Below are positions 1 through 8,370 of a stretch of DNA of 64,000 nt, in pieces (position 1 is the stretch's first letter; each line of letters opens with the position of its first letter). This DNA is from Bog-473 sp963736525 (GTDB lineage: Bacteria; Actinomycetota; Acidimicrobiia; Acidimicrobiales; RAAP-2), in the NCBI GenBank assembly GCA_963736525.1, contig CAVTPF010000011.1, positions 1 through 64,000 of the forward strand. Direction: 5' to 3'. A program made the position numbers and the translations under genes. The notes beneath the pieces were generated by a model. It made no database searches. It had not been told where the DNA came from and saw only the letters and a list, made by a program, of their open reading frames with translations.

Positions 1-212
1 GAGGGTGCCAGGTTGACGGTCACCCTCCGCAGTGGCCAGGGCAGACCGCTGGAGAGGATGGCGGCGCGGACGCGGTCACGGGCCTCACGCACGGCGGCAT
101 CGGGCAACCCGACGATGGTGAAGCCGGGAAGGCCGTTGGATACGTGGACCTCGACGGAGACGGCGCGCCCAACGGCACCGCTCAAGATGGCGGAGGCGAT
201 CGACGCGAGCAC
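1..212 (-). CDS. comM: ComM / YifB-type Mg chelatase-like ATPase, N-terminal 70 codons (runs off the left edge)
   Basis: Reading leftwards from a GTG at 212, this frame encodes the typical ComM N-terminus: an SVEVHVSNGLPGFTIVGLP stretch followed by DAAVREARDRVRAAI and VTVNLAP. ComM is an AAA+ helicase-like protein that aids branch migration during natural transformation. Only the first 70 residues lie in the window, so whether the gene is intact cannot be seen. It is the least degraded of three copies of this segment in the window. Because comM normally lies downstream of yraN in actinobacteria, and yraN is at 22626-22979 on the same strand, this is probably the true comM. A truncated copy is the alternative. 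Confidence 0.7.
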   Translation of the reverse strand, partial: MLASIASAILSGAVGRAVSVEVHVSNGLPGFTIVGLPDAAVREARDRVRAAILSSGLPWPLRRVTVNLAP

Positions 213-526
213 GATGGTGAACGGTCGCGCTGGCGGCGCTTCCGTTGCTAGCCGTGCTCCGACGGGAGCAGCCGGATACCTTGGTATACCCATTCCGCAC
301 AGCAGGGATACGGGCTGCGGGGCGACAGCTGAGTCGCTCCGATGATACGAGGGTGCTCCCTTCAGTAGCATCATTCCCGTCTCTACTTGCCTGAGACCCC
401 GACACAGCGCCTCTCCGTCCTGCTTTGGCCCCTTCACCGGCAACCTCACGCGGGCACGAGCACATCTGCGCAAGTGGATCTAGTCTTCGGAACGGCAGGT
501 CGCCTACGAAATGTGGGGTGTCGCCC
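213..526. other. Non-coding gap with the comM upstream region and the usp leader
   Basis: No convincing gene. Bases 213 to about 290 are the upstream (promoter-side) part of the comM segment, because the same sequence recurs upstream of the comM fragment at 3668-3755 with decreasing similarity. The rest leads into the universal stress protein gene. I could not assign a clear -35/-10 pair. Confidence 0.5.
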
Positions 527-964
527 ATGTACAAGGTCATCGTGGTAGGTACAGACGGGTCGGATCGAGCGGGTATCGCCGTAAGGGAAGCCATGGCTTT
601 GGCCAAGGTGTCGGGGGCTGAACTGCACGCCGTCAATGTGGTTCATCCGGCCGTCACCGTCGGATTCGCCGACTCGCGAGCGGGGCAGGATCGGGTGAAC
701 ACCATGCGTGAAGAAGCTGAGGCGATCCGGTCACAACTGCTCGCCGACGCCGAAGCCGAGGGAGTTTCTCTCAAGGTCCACAATCCGGGCGGAGATCCAG
801 CGAAGGCGCTTCTTGGCACGGCAGAGAACGTCTCGGCGGATCTTGTCATTGTCGGCAACCGAGGTATGAGCGGCATGAAGCGGTTCGTCCAAGGAAGCGT
901 GCCCAACACGGTTGCTCATGGCTGCCACTGCGACGTCCTGATTGTCGACACTGACACCGATTAA
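527..964 (+). CDS. Universal stress protein (UspA family)
   Basis: This 145-residue single-domain Usp begins MYKVIVVGTDGSD, the usual first beta strand with the DGS nucleotide-contact motif. The ATP-binding signature G-x2-G-x9-G-S is present near residues 117-132 (GNRGMSGMKRFVQGS), so it should be an ATP-binding Usp that acts in the cytoplasm under stress. An upstream in-frame extension to 425 exists, but homology begins only at the ATG at 527. A weak GGGGTG lies 7 bases before it. It sits between the comM 5' end and an SRPBCC gene, in the accessory region. The function of individual Usp proteins is rarely known. Confidence 0.85.
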   Translation: MYKVIVVGTDGSDRAGIAVREAMALAKVSGAELHAVNVVHPAVTVGFADSRAGQDRVNTMREEAEAIRSQLLADAEAEGVSLKVHNPGGDPAKALLGTAENVSADLVIVGNRGMSGMKRFVQGSVPNTVAHGCHCDVLIVDTDTD

Positions 965-1061
965 CGGCATCCAAGCGCCGTCCTTGGCGATCTTTCCAGG
1001 CCAACTCAGCTCACCTTCCGGGGCAGCTGACAACGCCGGATCCTCTCGCCATACTGATGAG

Positions 1062-1529
1062 ATGGACACGCTGCGCCACTCGGGTTCAATCGTCATCAAG
1101 CGCTCTCCAGAAGAGCTCTACGACATGGTCGCTGACGTGACCCGCATGGGCGAATGGAGCCCGGTTTGCACGGCCTGTTGGTGGGACGAGGGCGACGGAC
1201 CCCACGTCGGTGCCAGGTTCACCGGACGCAACGAGCGCCCAGAGCGAACATGGGAGACACGCTCAGAGGTCGTCACGGCAGACCACGGCCGCGAGTTCGC
1301 CTGGGTCGTGGCTGAGCCGCCTACCCACGCTCGATGGGGTTACTCATTCGTCGCCGTGGACGGAGGGACCGAGGTCACCGAGGCCTGGGAGCTACCTCCC
1401 GAGGGTTCAGCTTTCTTCGAGAAGATGTTCGGTGACGATGCGGCGAAGGAGATCGGCCTGCGCAGCGACGCGGCGAAGGACGGCATTGGCGCGACGTTGG
1501 CTGCCATCAAAGGTGTCGCCGAGGCCTGA
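1062..1529 (+). CDS. SRPBCC / polyketide cyclase-dehydrase family protein
   Basis: About 155 residues from the ATG at 1062; an earlier in-frame ATG at 942 would overlap the usp end and adds a non-conserved leader. The pattern SPEELYDMVADVTRMGEWSP, then GARFTGRN and a late VTEAWEL strand, is typical of SRPBCC (START-like) ligand-binding proteins of actinobacteria. The family binds hydrophobic ligands in a helix-grip fold; the ligand here is unknown. It lies just after usp on the same strand. Its stop codon is 36 bases before the second comM fragment, so usp and this gene look like the cargo between comM copies 1 and 2. Confidence 0.75.
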   Translation: MDTLRHSGSIVIKRSPEELYDMVADVTRMGEWSPVCTACWWDEGDGPHVGARFTGRNERPERTWETRSEVVTADHGREFAWVVAEPPTHARWGYSFVAVDGGTEVTEAWELPPEGSAFFEKMFGDDAAKEIGLRSDAAKDGIGATLAAIKGVAEA

Positions 1530-1565
1530 GCCGCACACTTGTGCCACCTGCTCCAGTACGCCGCA

Positions 1566-1777
1566 CCGGTTCGGGGCTAGCTCCATCACACCATTTGCCC
1601 TGGTGGCGGCGTGGTTACCAATCTCGACAGCAGCAGGTGCCAGGTTGACGGTCACCCTCCGCAGTGGCCAGGGCAGACCGCTGGAGAGGATGGCGGCGCG
1701 GACGCGGTCACGGGCCTCACGCACGGCGGCATCGGGCAACCCGACGATGGTGAAGCCGGGCAGCCCGTTGGAGACGT
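1566..1777 (-). pseudogene. Truncated comM 5' fragment, copy 2
   Basis: Bases 1636-1760 are identical to bases 4-128 of the window over 125 bp, and the minus strand encodes the same ComM stretch (VSNGLPGFTIVGLPDAAVRE through VTVNLAPA). Homology on the right stops abruptly at about 1777, before the comM start codon, so the copy has lost its first 20 or so codons. On the left, bases 1566-1635 are not comM but are shared with copy 3. The near-perfect identity implies a recent duplication. It cannot encode a functional ComM. Confidence 0.85.
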
Positions 1778-2079
1778 GTGGATAACTGCCCTCGAGCGCC
1801 AGAGGCCTCAGGCGCATTGGCCCGTTGGACAGAGCCGCGGGCCGAGACGGTGAGGGCGCAGGGACAACCTCAACGGAAGCCCGCTACTTGTGGCGTTGAC
1901 GTCACGTACTTCACAGTTCGTCCGCGGTGTTCGTTCTTTCGTCACGTAAGAGTCCTTTTTCGACTGCAGAGGCGTTGACCCAGGGGCGCCGGATAACTAC
2001 CGTTGCGTGACCCTCCCGGTCAAGCGGGCTGCGCCTCAACCGACGTGTCGTGGCTCTTTAGCTCAAGAGCGGAGGAGAC
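1778..2079. other. Gap between comM copy 2 and the S53 peptidase gene
   Basis: No supported gene. The sequence after the abrupt end of the comM fragment is unrelated to the other copies. The last part carries the peptidase ribosome binding site (GGAGGAG near 2071). A TTGACG/TTCACAG-like string near 1898 could be promoter material, but I cannot define one. Confidence 0.4.
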
Positions 2080-3372
2080 ATGAAGGTGCGACGTCGAGTC
2101 TTCGCAATGGCTGCCGGGGTCGGCGGTCTAGCTGTGATGATTGTTCCTGTAATGGCTTCGGCGGCCAGCCCGTTCAATGGTGGGGACCCCTGGATCGGAA
2201 CGAGCGGATGGTCGGCCGCCTGTGGAGGATCCGAGAACCCCAATACGAGCGCGGCCGTTCATTGCAACGCTATCGAGCTGGACAACTCCTCTGCGTGGCA
2301 GGGCCATCACTTGTGGCCCCTGGGGTTTCCCGGCAGCAGGAGGACCCCGGCGCCAGTCACGCCATCCGGTTACAGTCCCGCCGATTTGCAGCAGGCCTAC
2401 AACTTGACGGCGGCGAGTGCGACTGACGGAAAGGGCAAGACGGTGGCCATCGTGGACGCCTACGACGATCCAGAAGCCCTGTCGAACGTGTCCACCTACC
2501 GCGCACAATGGGGACTCCCACCAATCTGCAGTGGGTTGGTCACCAATAATTGTGTGCAGTTCACCAAGGTCAATCAGAACGGTGGGACTTCGCCGCTACC
2601 TATTCCCAGCATCGGTTGGTCCGAGGAAATCTCCCTCGACTTGGACATGGTCTCTGCGATCTGTCCGAACTGCAACGTCTTGTTGGTCGAGGCGAACTCG
2701 GCCAGCTTCGCCAACCTCGGGACCGCAGAGAACACTGCGGCGGCCCGGAACCCGGTGTCGATTGGTAATAGCTATGGCGGAAGCGAGTCGAGCGCCGAAA
2801 CAAGCTACGACAGCTACTACACGCACCCCGGGATTGCGATTACCGCAGCCACCGGCGACGACGGCTACGGGGTGATTTACCCGGCCGCATCCCCCGACGT
2901 CATCGCTGCGGGAGGGACCACCCTGTCTCCCGCGAGCGGCTCGAGTAGGGGTTGGAGCGAAACGGCCTGGTCCGACACCGGCAGTGGCTGCTCTGCCGTG
3001 GAGCCCCAGCCGAGCTGGCAGCGCAGCGTGAGCAACATCACGTCGCACTGCGCCAACCGGGCCGCGGCCGATGTGGCTGCTGTCGCCGACCCGAACACGG
3101 GCGTCGCCGTCTACGACACGTTCGGCCTCCGTGGCTGGACGGTGTTCGGGGGTACAAGTGTGTCTACCCAGATCATCTCCGGTGTGTATGCCCTAGCCGG
3201 TGGGCTGGGCAGTGCCACAGCGGCGTCCGGGCTCTACGCGGCGCCGTCGAGTGACTTCTTCAATGTCACCTCGGGCAGCAATGGAGTCTGTGGCTCAGAC
3301 CTCTGCACCGCCGGGGTGGGCTGGAACGGACCGACCGGATTGGGCACCCCGGACGGGCCCGGAGCGTTCTAG
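2080..3372 (+). CDS. Secreted S53-type (sedolisin-like) serine-carboxyl peptidase
   Basis: 430 residues with a Sec signal peptide (MKVRRRVFAMAAG..., cleavage likely near residue 29). The S53 catalytic set is visible: Glu183 and Asp187 in the SEEISLDLD motif, Asp259 in the ATGDDG oxyanion motif, and the nucleophile Ser360 in FGGTSVS. The strand TVAIVDAYDDP near 121-131 is typical of the actinobacterial members. Only about 75 residues separate the signal peptide from the catalytic core, so the large pro-kumamolisin propeptide of classical sedolisins is missing. A strong GGAGGAGAC site precedes the ATG. Its stop is 22 bases before comM copy 3, making it the sole cargo between copies 2 and 3. Expected role: extracellular protein degradation. 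Confidence 0.85.
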   Translation: MKVRRRVFAMAAGVGGLAVMIVPVMASAASPFNGGDPWIGTSGWSAACGGSENPNTSAAVHCNAIELDNSSAWQGHHLWPLGFPGSRRTPAPVTPSGYSPADLQQAYNLTAASATDGKGKTVAIVDAYDDPEALSNVSTYRAQWGLPPICSGLVTNNCVQFTKVNQNGGTSPLPIPSIGWSEEISLDLDMVSAICPNCNVLLVEANSASFANLGTAENTAAARNPVSIGNSYGGSESSAETSYDSYYTHPGIAITAATGDDGYGVIYPAASPDVIAAGGTTLSPASGSSRGWSETAWSDTGSGCSAVEPQPSWQRSVSNITSHCANRAAADVAAVADPNTGVAVYDTFGLRGWTVFGGTSVSTQIISGVYALAGGLGSATAASGLYAAPSSDFFNVTSGSNGVCGSDLCTAGVGWNGPTGLGTPDGPGAF

Positions 3373-3394
3373 CTTCAAGTATCCCGGAACGATG

Positions 3395-3755
3395 CCGGTT
3401 CGGGGCTAGCACCCTCACATCATTTGCCCTGGTAACGGCGTGGTTACCAATCTCGACAGCAGCAAGTTCCAGGTTGACCCTCCGCAGCGGCCAGGGCAGG
3501 CCGCTGGAGAGGACTGCGGCGCGGACGCGGTCACGGGCCTCACGCACGGCGGCGTCGGGCAACCCGACTTCGTGAAGCCGGGGCAGCCCGTTGGAGACGT
3601 GGACCTCGACGGACACGGCGCGCCCGACGGCACCGCTCAAGATGGCGGAGGCGACCGACGCGAGCACGATGGTGAACGGTCGCGCTGGCGGCGCTTCCGT
3701 CGCCAGCCGTGCTCCGACAAAAGTCGTTGGCTACTTGGGTATCCCGTTCGAATCA
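3395..3755 (-). pseudogene. Degraded comM 5' fragment, copy 3
   Basis: The minus strand from a GTG at 3667 encodes a ComM-like N-terminus (LASVASAILSGAVGRAVSVE, then VREARDRVRAAVLSSGLPWP). Small in-frame deletions change the TIVGLP and VTVNLAP motifs. After those 65 or so codons it runs into the 70-bp non-comM tail that is shared with copy 2 (3395-3465). On the right it includes the start codon and, more weakly, the upstream region also present at 213-290. It is therefore the most diverged copy and is not a functional gene. Confidence 0.8.
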
Positions 3756-3882
3756 GGCACTTATGTGGCAGGCATTTGCTTGGCTGGATGCGACCTCCCT
3801 GGTTTGGGGCTCCGATGACTGTCCCCTATGTTCGCCGTCTAGGAATGGAGCGCCCACAACAAAGGCAGGGGAGGACGAGCGC

Positions 3883-3916
3883 ATGAGGAAGCTGATCGCA
3901 TGAGGAAGCTGATCGA
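3883..3916 (+). repeat. 17-bp tandem duplication spanning the start codon of the RibD-like gene
   Basis: The 17-bp unit beginning ATGAGGAAGCTGATCG occurs twice head to tail (3883-3899, 3900-3916), differing only in the last base. The first ATG opens a six-codon peptide MRKLIA that stops at the TGA overlapping the second ATG (ATGA). The GGGGAGG ribosome site at 3868-3874 is well placed for the first ATG, not the second. Confidence 0.9.
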
Positions 3917-4451
3917 ATCGACCCACGTCTCGCTGGGGGGAGAGATTGGGTCGCCCCAGTGGGCATTCCCATACCTCAACGAGGAGCACAATGACTACGC
4001 CAAACGATTGCTGTTTGCAGCGGATGCTCTGTTGCTCGGGCGGTTGACGTACGAAGGGCTGTCAGCGGCCTACCCTGCTATGACCGGTTACGATTCGGGA
4101 GTTCCGAGCGACTTTGTCGAACGAATGAACAGCATTCCCAAGTACGTGGCATCAACCACTCTTCGAGAGACAGTGTGGAATGCCACCGTCATCGACGGCG
4201 ATGTGGCCTCGTTCGTGGCCGACCTAAAGAAGCAGCCGGGCAGCAACATCATCAAATACGGGAATGGTCCACTCGATGCCACCTTGATGGAGCACGGTCT
4301 GATCGACGAGTTCCACCTCTTGATGACACCGGTCGCTGTAGGACGAGGCCAGCACATGTTTGAGGCAGTCGAACACGGACCCGCCCTGAATCTCGTTGAT
4401 GTAACACAGTTCAGCAACGGAGTCGTGATACTCACCTACACCCCACGCTGA
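3900..4451 (+). CDS. Dihydrofolate reductase-family (RibD C-terminal domain) protein, paralogue 1
   Basis: 183 residues of the RibD_C/DHFR-like fold: it starts MRKLIESTHVSLGGEI, has the LLLGRLTYEGL NADPH-site strand and ends with the FHLLMTPVAVGRGQ and VVILTY strands. These stand-alone proteins are predicted NADPH-dependent reductases, but substrates are mostly unknown; this is not a genuine FolA. It is one of three paralogues within 12 kb (others at 10978 and 15409). The start region is duplicated, so efficient translation may rely on reinitiation at the ATGA overlap. It is the first gene to the right of comM copy 3. Confidence 0.8.
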   Translation: MRKLIESTHVSLGGEIGSPQWAFPYLNEEHNDYAKRLLFAADALLLGRLTYEGLSAAYPAMTGYDSGVPSDFVERMNSIPKYVASTTLRETVWNATVIDGDVASFVADLKKQPGSNIIKYGNGPLDATLMEHGLIDEFHLLMTPVAVGRGQHMFEAVEHGPALNLVDVTQFSNGVVILTYTPR

Positions 4452-4583
4452 CGCCGACGTAGGTATCCCCTACCGCCGGGCTGGGGTGCCACCCTGCGGC
4501 ACCCTACGGACAACCCCATGTACACAATTCCACGCGTCATGGGCTACCTATCCAAGCGCAGATCGCCGAATAGGTCGCAGAGC

Positions 4584-5406
4584 TCATCCAGCGGGTGGCG
4601 TCGGCACCGGAACCGCCTGGCACAACTCCACGCGCTCAGAGATGCCCTTGAGGCGCCGCTTGCGGAATTGTCGGAACTCGACGCCAGGAACCGCGCCAGC
4701 CGCCCTCGCCGTTTCCGCGGTGACCACGACCTGGTTCCCTTTGGCCGTCTCCGTGACCCGAGCAGCGATGTTGACGACCTGACCGACAACGTCATCCTGA
4801 GTGACCACTGCTTCTCCAACGTGAAGTCCAGCGCGGCAGGCGCAGTGGGGAGGGCGCGTTCTCGAGCAGCTCGAGCGCTGCTCGGATGGCGCCATTGGCG
4901 TCGGGGAAGGTGCAGAGCAGCCCGTCACCCAGGTGCTTCACCACCCGTCCGTGCCAGCGGCGCACGACTGGGCCAGCTACCCGGTGGTGTTCGTTGATCA
5001 GCGCCGCTGCCGCGCTGTCTCCGTGGGTGTCGGTAAACGATGTGAACCCCTCGAGATCCGTGAACATGACCGTCACCTCCTCGACCTCACCGGTCCCGTG
5101 GCTGCGGAAAGCGGCCAGGAGTTGAACGGCGCTCAGACCCATGGTCGAGAGCAGCGACGGCGTGCGTTCCACCGATCGCGCCAGGAAGTGCTCGAGGATC
5201 TCGGTCGGCTTGCTCGGGGAAATCGGCCGATGCACCGGGTCATCCAGCCAACGACGGTCGATGATGCCGAGCTCGAGCGCCGTGGCCGCCTCTTCGGGGT
5301 CATTTCGGATGACCTCGGCCGCCTTGCGAGCGAGGCGCCTGCGCAGCGTGTCGACCGCGCCCTCACCGACGGACCGGGCCGACTCGATTTCCTTGGCACT
5401 CACCAC
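4584..5406 (-). pseudogene. Class III adenylate/guanylate cyclase, split by a frameshift
   Basis: The N-terminal frame (5406 down to about 4836) carries a helical regulatory part and the cyclase core, with the metal aspartates in VMFTDLEGFTSFTD and HLGDGLLCTF. The C-terminal part (RAGLHVGEAVVTQDDVVGQV, then VNIAARV) continues in another frame to 4584. Removing one G at 4835-4836 restores a single reading frame of about 273 codons, so either the gene was recently broken or this is a sequencing error. An intact product would make cAMP in the cytoplasm. A cyclic-nucleotide-binding protein is encoded at 12502, though no link can be shown. Confidence 0.8.
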
Positions 5407-5749
5407 CCGGACCCTACCGACATGCGCGAGACAACGACAAGGGAACGGGCCGTACCGACGGGAGACCCCGGCTTGTGCCGAGGACCTCAGCCCCGCAATC
5501 GACGGATCTGGACCGCTAAGACCAGAACCGACACTCCGTAAGACCTAGTAGGGCCAGATCAAGCTGGTCAGACGCGATTCATCAGGAGTGCGACTTGTGT
5601 TCGCGCTTCGTTCATTACCCCGTAACACTGCTCAAGTACCTTGCACCTTACTGAGATCAGGTCGCGGGCCAACGGGGACCGCCGAATACGGCCCCGCGCC
5701 GACCACCAGACTTGTGGCATTCACGCCGGCGACGGAGGATGGCCGTTCG

Positions 5750-8191
5750 ATGAGCCGCTTCTTCGACGTCTTGGGTCGAGGTGTCGTCCGCTTCCGCTGG
5801 GTGGTGGTGGTCGTCTGGATCGTGGGCACGGTCGCGGCGGTCAGCTCGTTGCCGACCCTGGCCAGCCAGGTCGACGACAACAATGGGGCCTTCTTGCCAG
5901 ACAGTGCGCCGAGTAACCAGGCGGCCGTCCTGGCTGAGCCGCTGATCGGACCGGACACCCACAGCCAGGTGCCCATCGTGGCGGTCACGTCGGATGCCAG
6001 CCTCGATGCCGCCGACGGGACGGCGCTCAAGGACGTGCTGGTCCGTCTGCACGAGGTGCCGTCGGCGCTGTCCACCCAATTCCTCGGGACCTCACCCGAC
6101 AACAAGGCGGCGGAACTCCTGTTCGTGTCGTCGACCTCGCCCTTCAATGAGGGAGAGGGCACCACCCTCATCGACGATCTGAACTCGGTCCTCGCCCACG
6201 CCCCGTTGCCAGCCGACCTGCAGATGCATCTGGCCGGACAGCTGGCCACCAACGCCGCCGCCCAGCAGCAATCGGCCAAACAGGGCAAGCAGATCCAAGA
6301 CGCGTCGATCCTTTTCATCATCGTCTTGCTGTTGGTCATCTTCCGGTCGGTGCTGGCACCGCTGGTCACACTCCTCCCCGCCGCCCTCGTCCTCGTCGTG
6401 TCGGGGTCGTTCATCGGTGCCCTGGGCAGCGCCGGTGTCCTCCAGGTGTCGTTCTTCACCCAGATCCTGCTGATCGTCCTCATACTCGGGGCAGGGACCG
6501 ATTACGGCCTCTTCCTGGTCTTCCGGGTGCGCGAACAGCTGCTTGCCGGAAGTGAGCCCAAGGCAGCCGTGACCTTTGCCGTGCGCCGGGTGGGCGAGTC
6601 CATCACCGCCTCGGCCGCGACGGTCATCGTCGCCCTCCTGACCCTGTTGGCGGCCAGCTTCGGTCTCTACCACGACCTGGGTGTGCCCTTGGCCATCGGC
6701 ATCGCCACAATGCTGGCGGCGGGGCTCACTCTGTTGCCCGCCTTATTGGCCATATTGGGCCGGGCGGTGTTCTGGCCGACGAAGACGTTGCCCCGCGACC
6801 GTTCGGATGGCGCCTGGGGCCGGGTGGCCGCCCGGCTGGTGCGCCGTCCCGTCTGGACCCTGGCACTCGGGGTGTTCGCCCTGGGCGTGCTGGCCTTGTT
6901 CGCCTTGGGTTTCGTGCCGACGGGGTTCGGTGGGGACGTCTCCGCGCCGGCCGGCACCGACGCCGCCAAGGGCAACGCCGCCCTGGCCGCGCACTTCCCG
7001 CAGGCGAGCGCCAACCCGACGAACGTTGTCTTGCGCTTCTCCACGTCGGTCTGGGACGACCCACAGCAGCTGGAGATCGCGACCACCGGACTGCGTGCCA
7101 GCCGGTATTTCTCCACGATCTCGGGACCCCTGGACCCCAACGGGGCGACGCTCACCCCCGCGGAGCTGTCGTCGATCTACCAACAGGTCCACCGCTATGG
7201 TCCGGCCCAGGAACTGGTCACCAAACCCCTCGTGCCTCCGGCCGGTTCCGACCTCTCGGCCGGCGTGTACACCACATACCTGACCACGGCCCGCTACATC
7301 AGCGCTGACGGGCACACGGTGCAGTGGGAGACCGGGCTGGCCGCCGGCAACGGCGGAAGCACGGCAGCCATCGCCGCCGTTCCCGACATCCGATCGGCGG
7401 TGGCCGACGTCGCCCGGAAGGCCGGAGCCGACGCCAGTGGCGTGGCCGGGGAGGCGCCCGCCCTCTACGACGTGAGCTCGATCTCCGAGAACGACGTGGG
7501 CAAAATCGTGCCCATTGCCATCGTGGCCATCGGTCTCGTGCTGGCCCTGGTGCTGCGCAGCCTGGTCGCGCCCTTGTACCTCATCCTGAGTGTCCTCTTG
7601 TCCTACCTGGCGTCCCTCGGCATCTCGGTCATCGTGTTCATGAAGATCCCCGGTCAGGCGGGCATCATCTTTCTCTTACCTTTCTTGATGTTCATCTTCT
7701 TGTTGGCCCTGGGGGAGGATTACAACATCCTGGTCATGACCCGGATACGGGAGGAGGCCGGAGGGGACACCCTTCGCCGGGCGGTTGTACGGGCGGTGGG
7801 GGCCACCGGTCCGACGGTGACCTCGGCCGGACTCGTCCTGGCCGGGACCTTCGTCGTGCTCGCCGTGGTAGGTGGATCGGGACAAGGCAACGGGGAGATC
7901 CGGGTCATCGGGTTCGGTCTGGCCGTCGGCATCCTGCTCGACACCTTCGTCGTGCGGACGGTGCTCGTGCCCTCCACCGTTGAGCTGTTGGGCCGCTGGA
8001 ACTGGTGGCCGTCGGCCATGGGCCGGCGTGCGGCCTTTGGCGACGTCCCAGTTCCCGATCTGCTCGGTGATGGCGCTTCTCCGTCTGTTGACGGACAAGC
8101 GGGTGACCGAGGGGGCGAGGACCGCCACGCCCGCCGTGTGTCGTCGACAGACGGAAGCGCAGCGGAATCCGGGAGAGACCCGTCGCCATGA
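5750..8191 (+). CDS. MMPL/RND-superfamily transporter
   Basis: 813 residues from the ATG at 5750, preceded by GGAGG at 5734. An earlier start at 5588 adds a non-conserved, hydrophilic leader. Layout is that of actinobacterial MMPL proteins: one N-terminal membrane helix (FRWVVVVVWIVGTVAAV), a periplasmic domain, a cluster of five to six helices with the GAGTDYGLFLVFRVRE motif, then the same again with LGEDYNILVMTRIREE. The two conserved Asp-Tyr pairs in the proton-relay helices are present. The last 50 residues are hydrophilic. It exports lipids or drugs in relatives; the cargo here is unknown. No linked regulator is visible. Confidence 0.9.
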   Translation: MSRFFDVLGRGVVRFRWVVVVVWIVGTVAAVSSLPTLASQVDDNNGAFLPDSAPSNQAAVLAEPLIGPDTHSQVPIVAVTSDASLDAADGTALKDVLVRLHEVPSALSTQFLGTSPDNKAAELLFVSSTSPFNEGEGTTLIDDLNSVLAHAPLPADLQMHLAGQLATNAAAQQQSAKQGKQIQDASILFIIVLLLVIFRSVLAPLVTLLPAALVLVVSGSFIGALGSAGVLQVSFFTQILLIVLILGAGTDYGLFLVFRVREQLLAGSEPKAAVTFAVRRVGESITASAATVIVALLTLLAASFGLYHDLGVPLAIGIATMLAAGLTLLPALLAILGRAVFWPTKTLPRDRSDGAWGRVAARLVRRPVWTLALGVFALGVLALFALGFVPTGFGGDVSAPAGTDAAKGNAALAAHFPQASANPTNVVLRFSTSVWDDPQQLEIATTGLRASRYFSTISGPLDPNGATLTPAELSSIYQQVHRYGPAQELVTKPLVPPAGSDLSAGVYTTYLTTARYISADGHTVQWETGLAAGNGGSTAAIAAVPDIRSAVADVARKAGADASGVAGEAPALYDVSSISENDVGKIVPIAIVAIGLVLALVLRSLVAPLYLILSVLLSYLASLGISVIVFMKIPGQAGIIFLLPFLMFIFLLALGEDYNILVMTRIREEAGGDTLRRAVVRAVGATGPTVTSAGLVLAGTFVVLAVVGGSGQGNGEIRVIGFGLAVGILLDTFVVRTVLVPSTVELLGRWNWWPSAMGRRAAFGDVPVPDLLGDGASPSVDGQAGDRGGEDRHARRVSSTDGSAAESGRDPSP

Positions 8192-8370
8192 TGCGCACAG
8201 ACCAGAACACGAGGACGAACAGGACCACGCACCGCATACCGATGCGTCTCGATGGCTTGCGGCGACAGATCGACGGCGACGCGTGTGGAGATATCAGCCT
8301 GCTCGGGTTCGTCCGAACTGCCCGACCGTGGCACCCGGTAGCGGGTACATCACCGGGAGCTCTCGCCCCT

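Noticed and set aside
1566..3755. Integron attC sites
   Set aside because: The repeats are 210-360 bp pieces of comM coding sequence, not 57-141 bp imperfect palindromes, and no integrase gene is seen. The cassette likeness is only in layout.
3900..4451. Genuine dihydrofolate reductase (folA/dfrA)
   Set aside because: The sequence matches the RibD C-terminal domain family; classical FolA motifs are absent.
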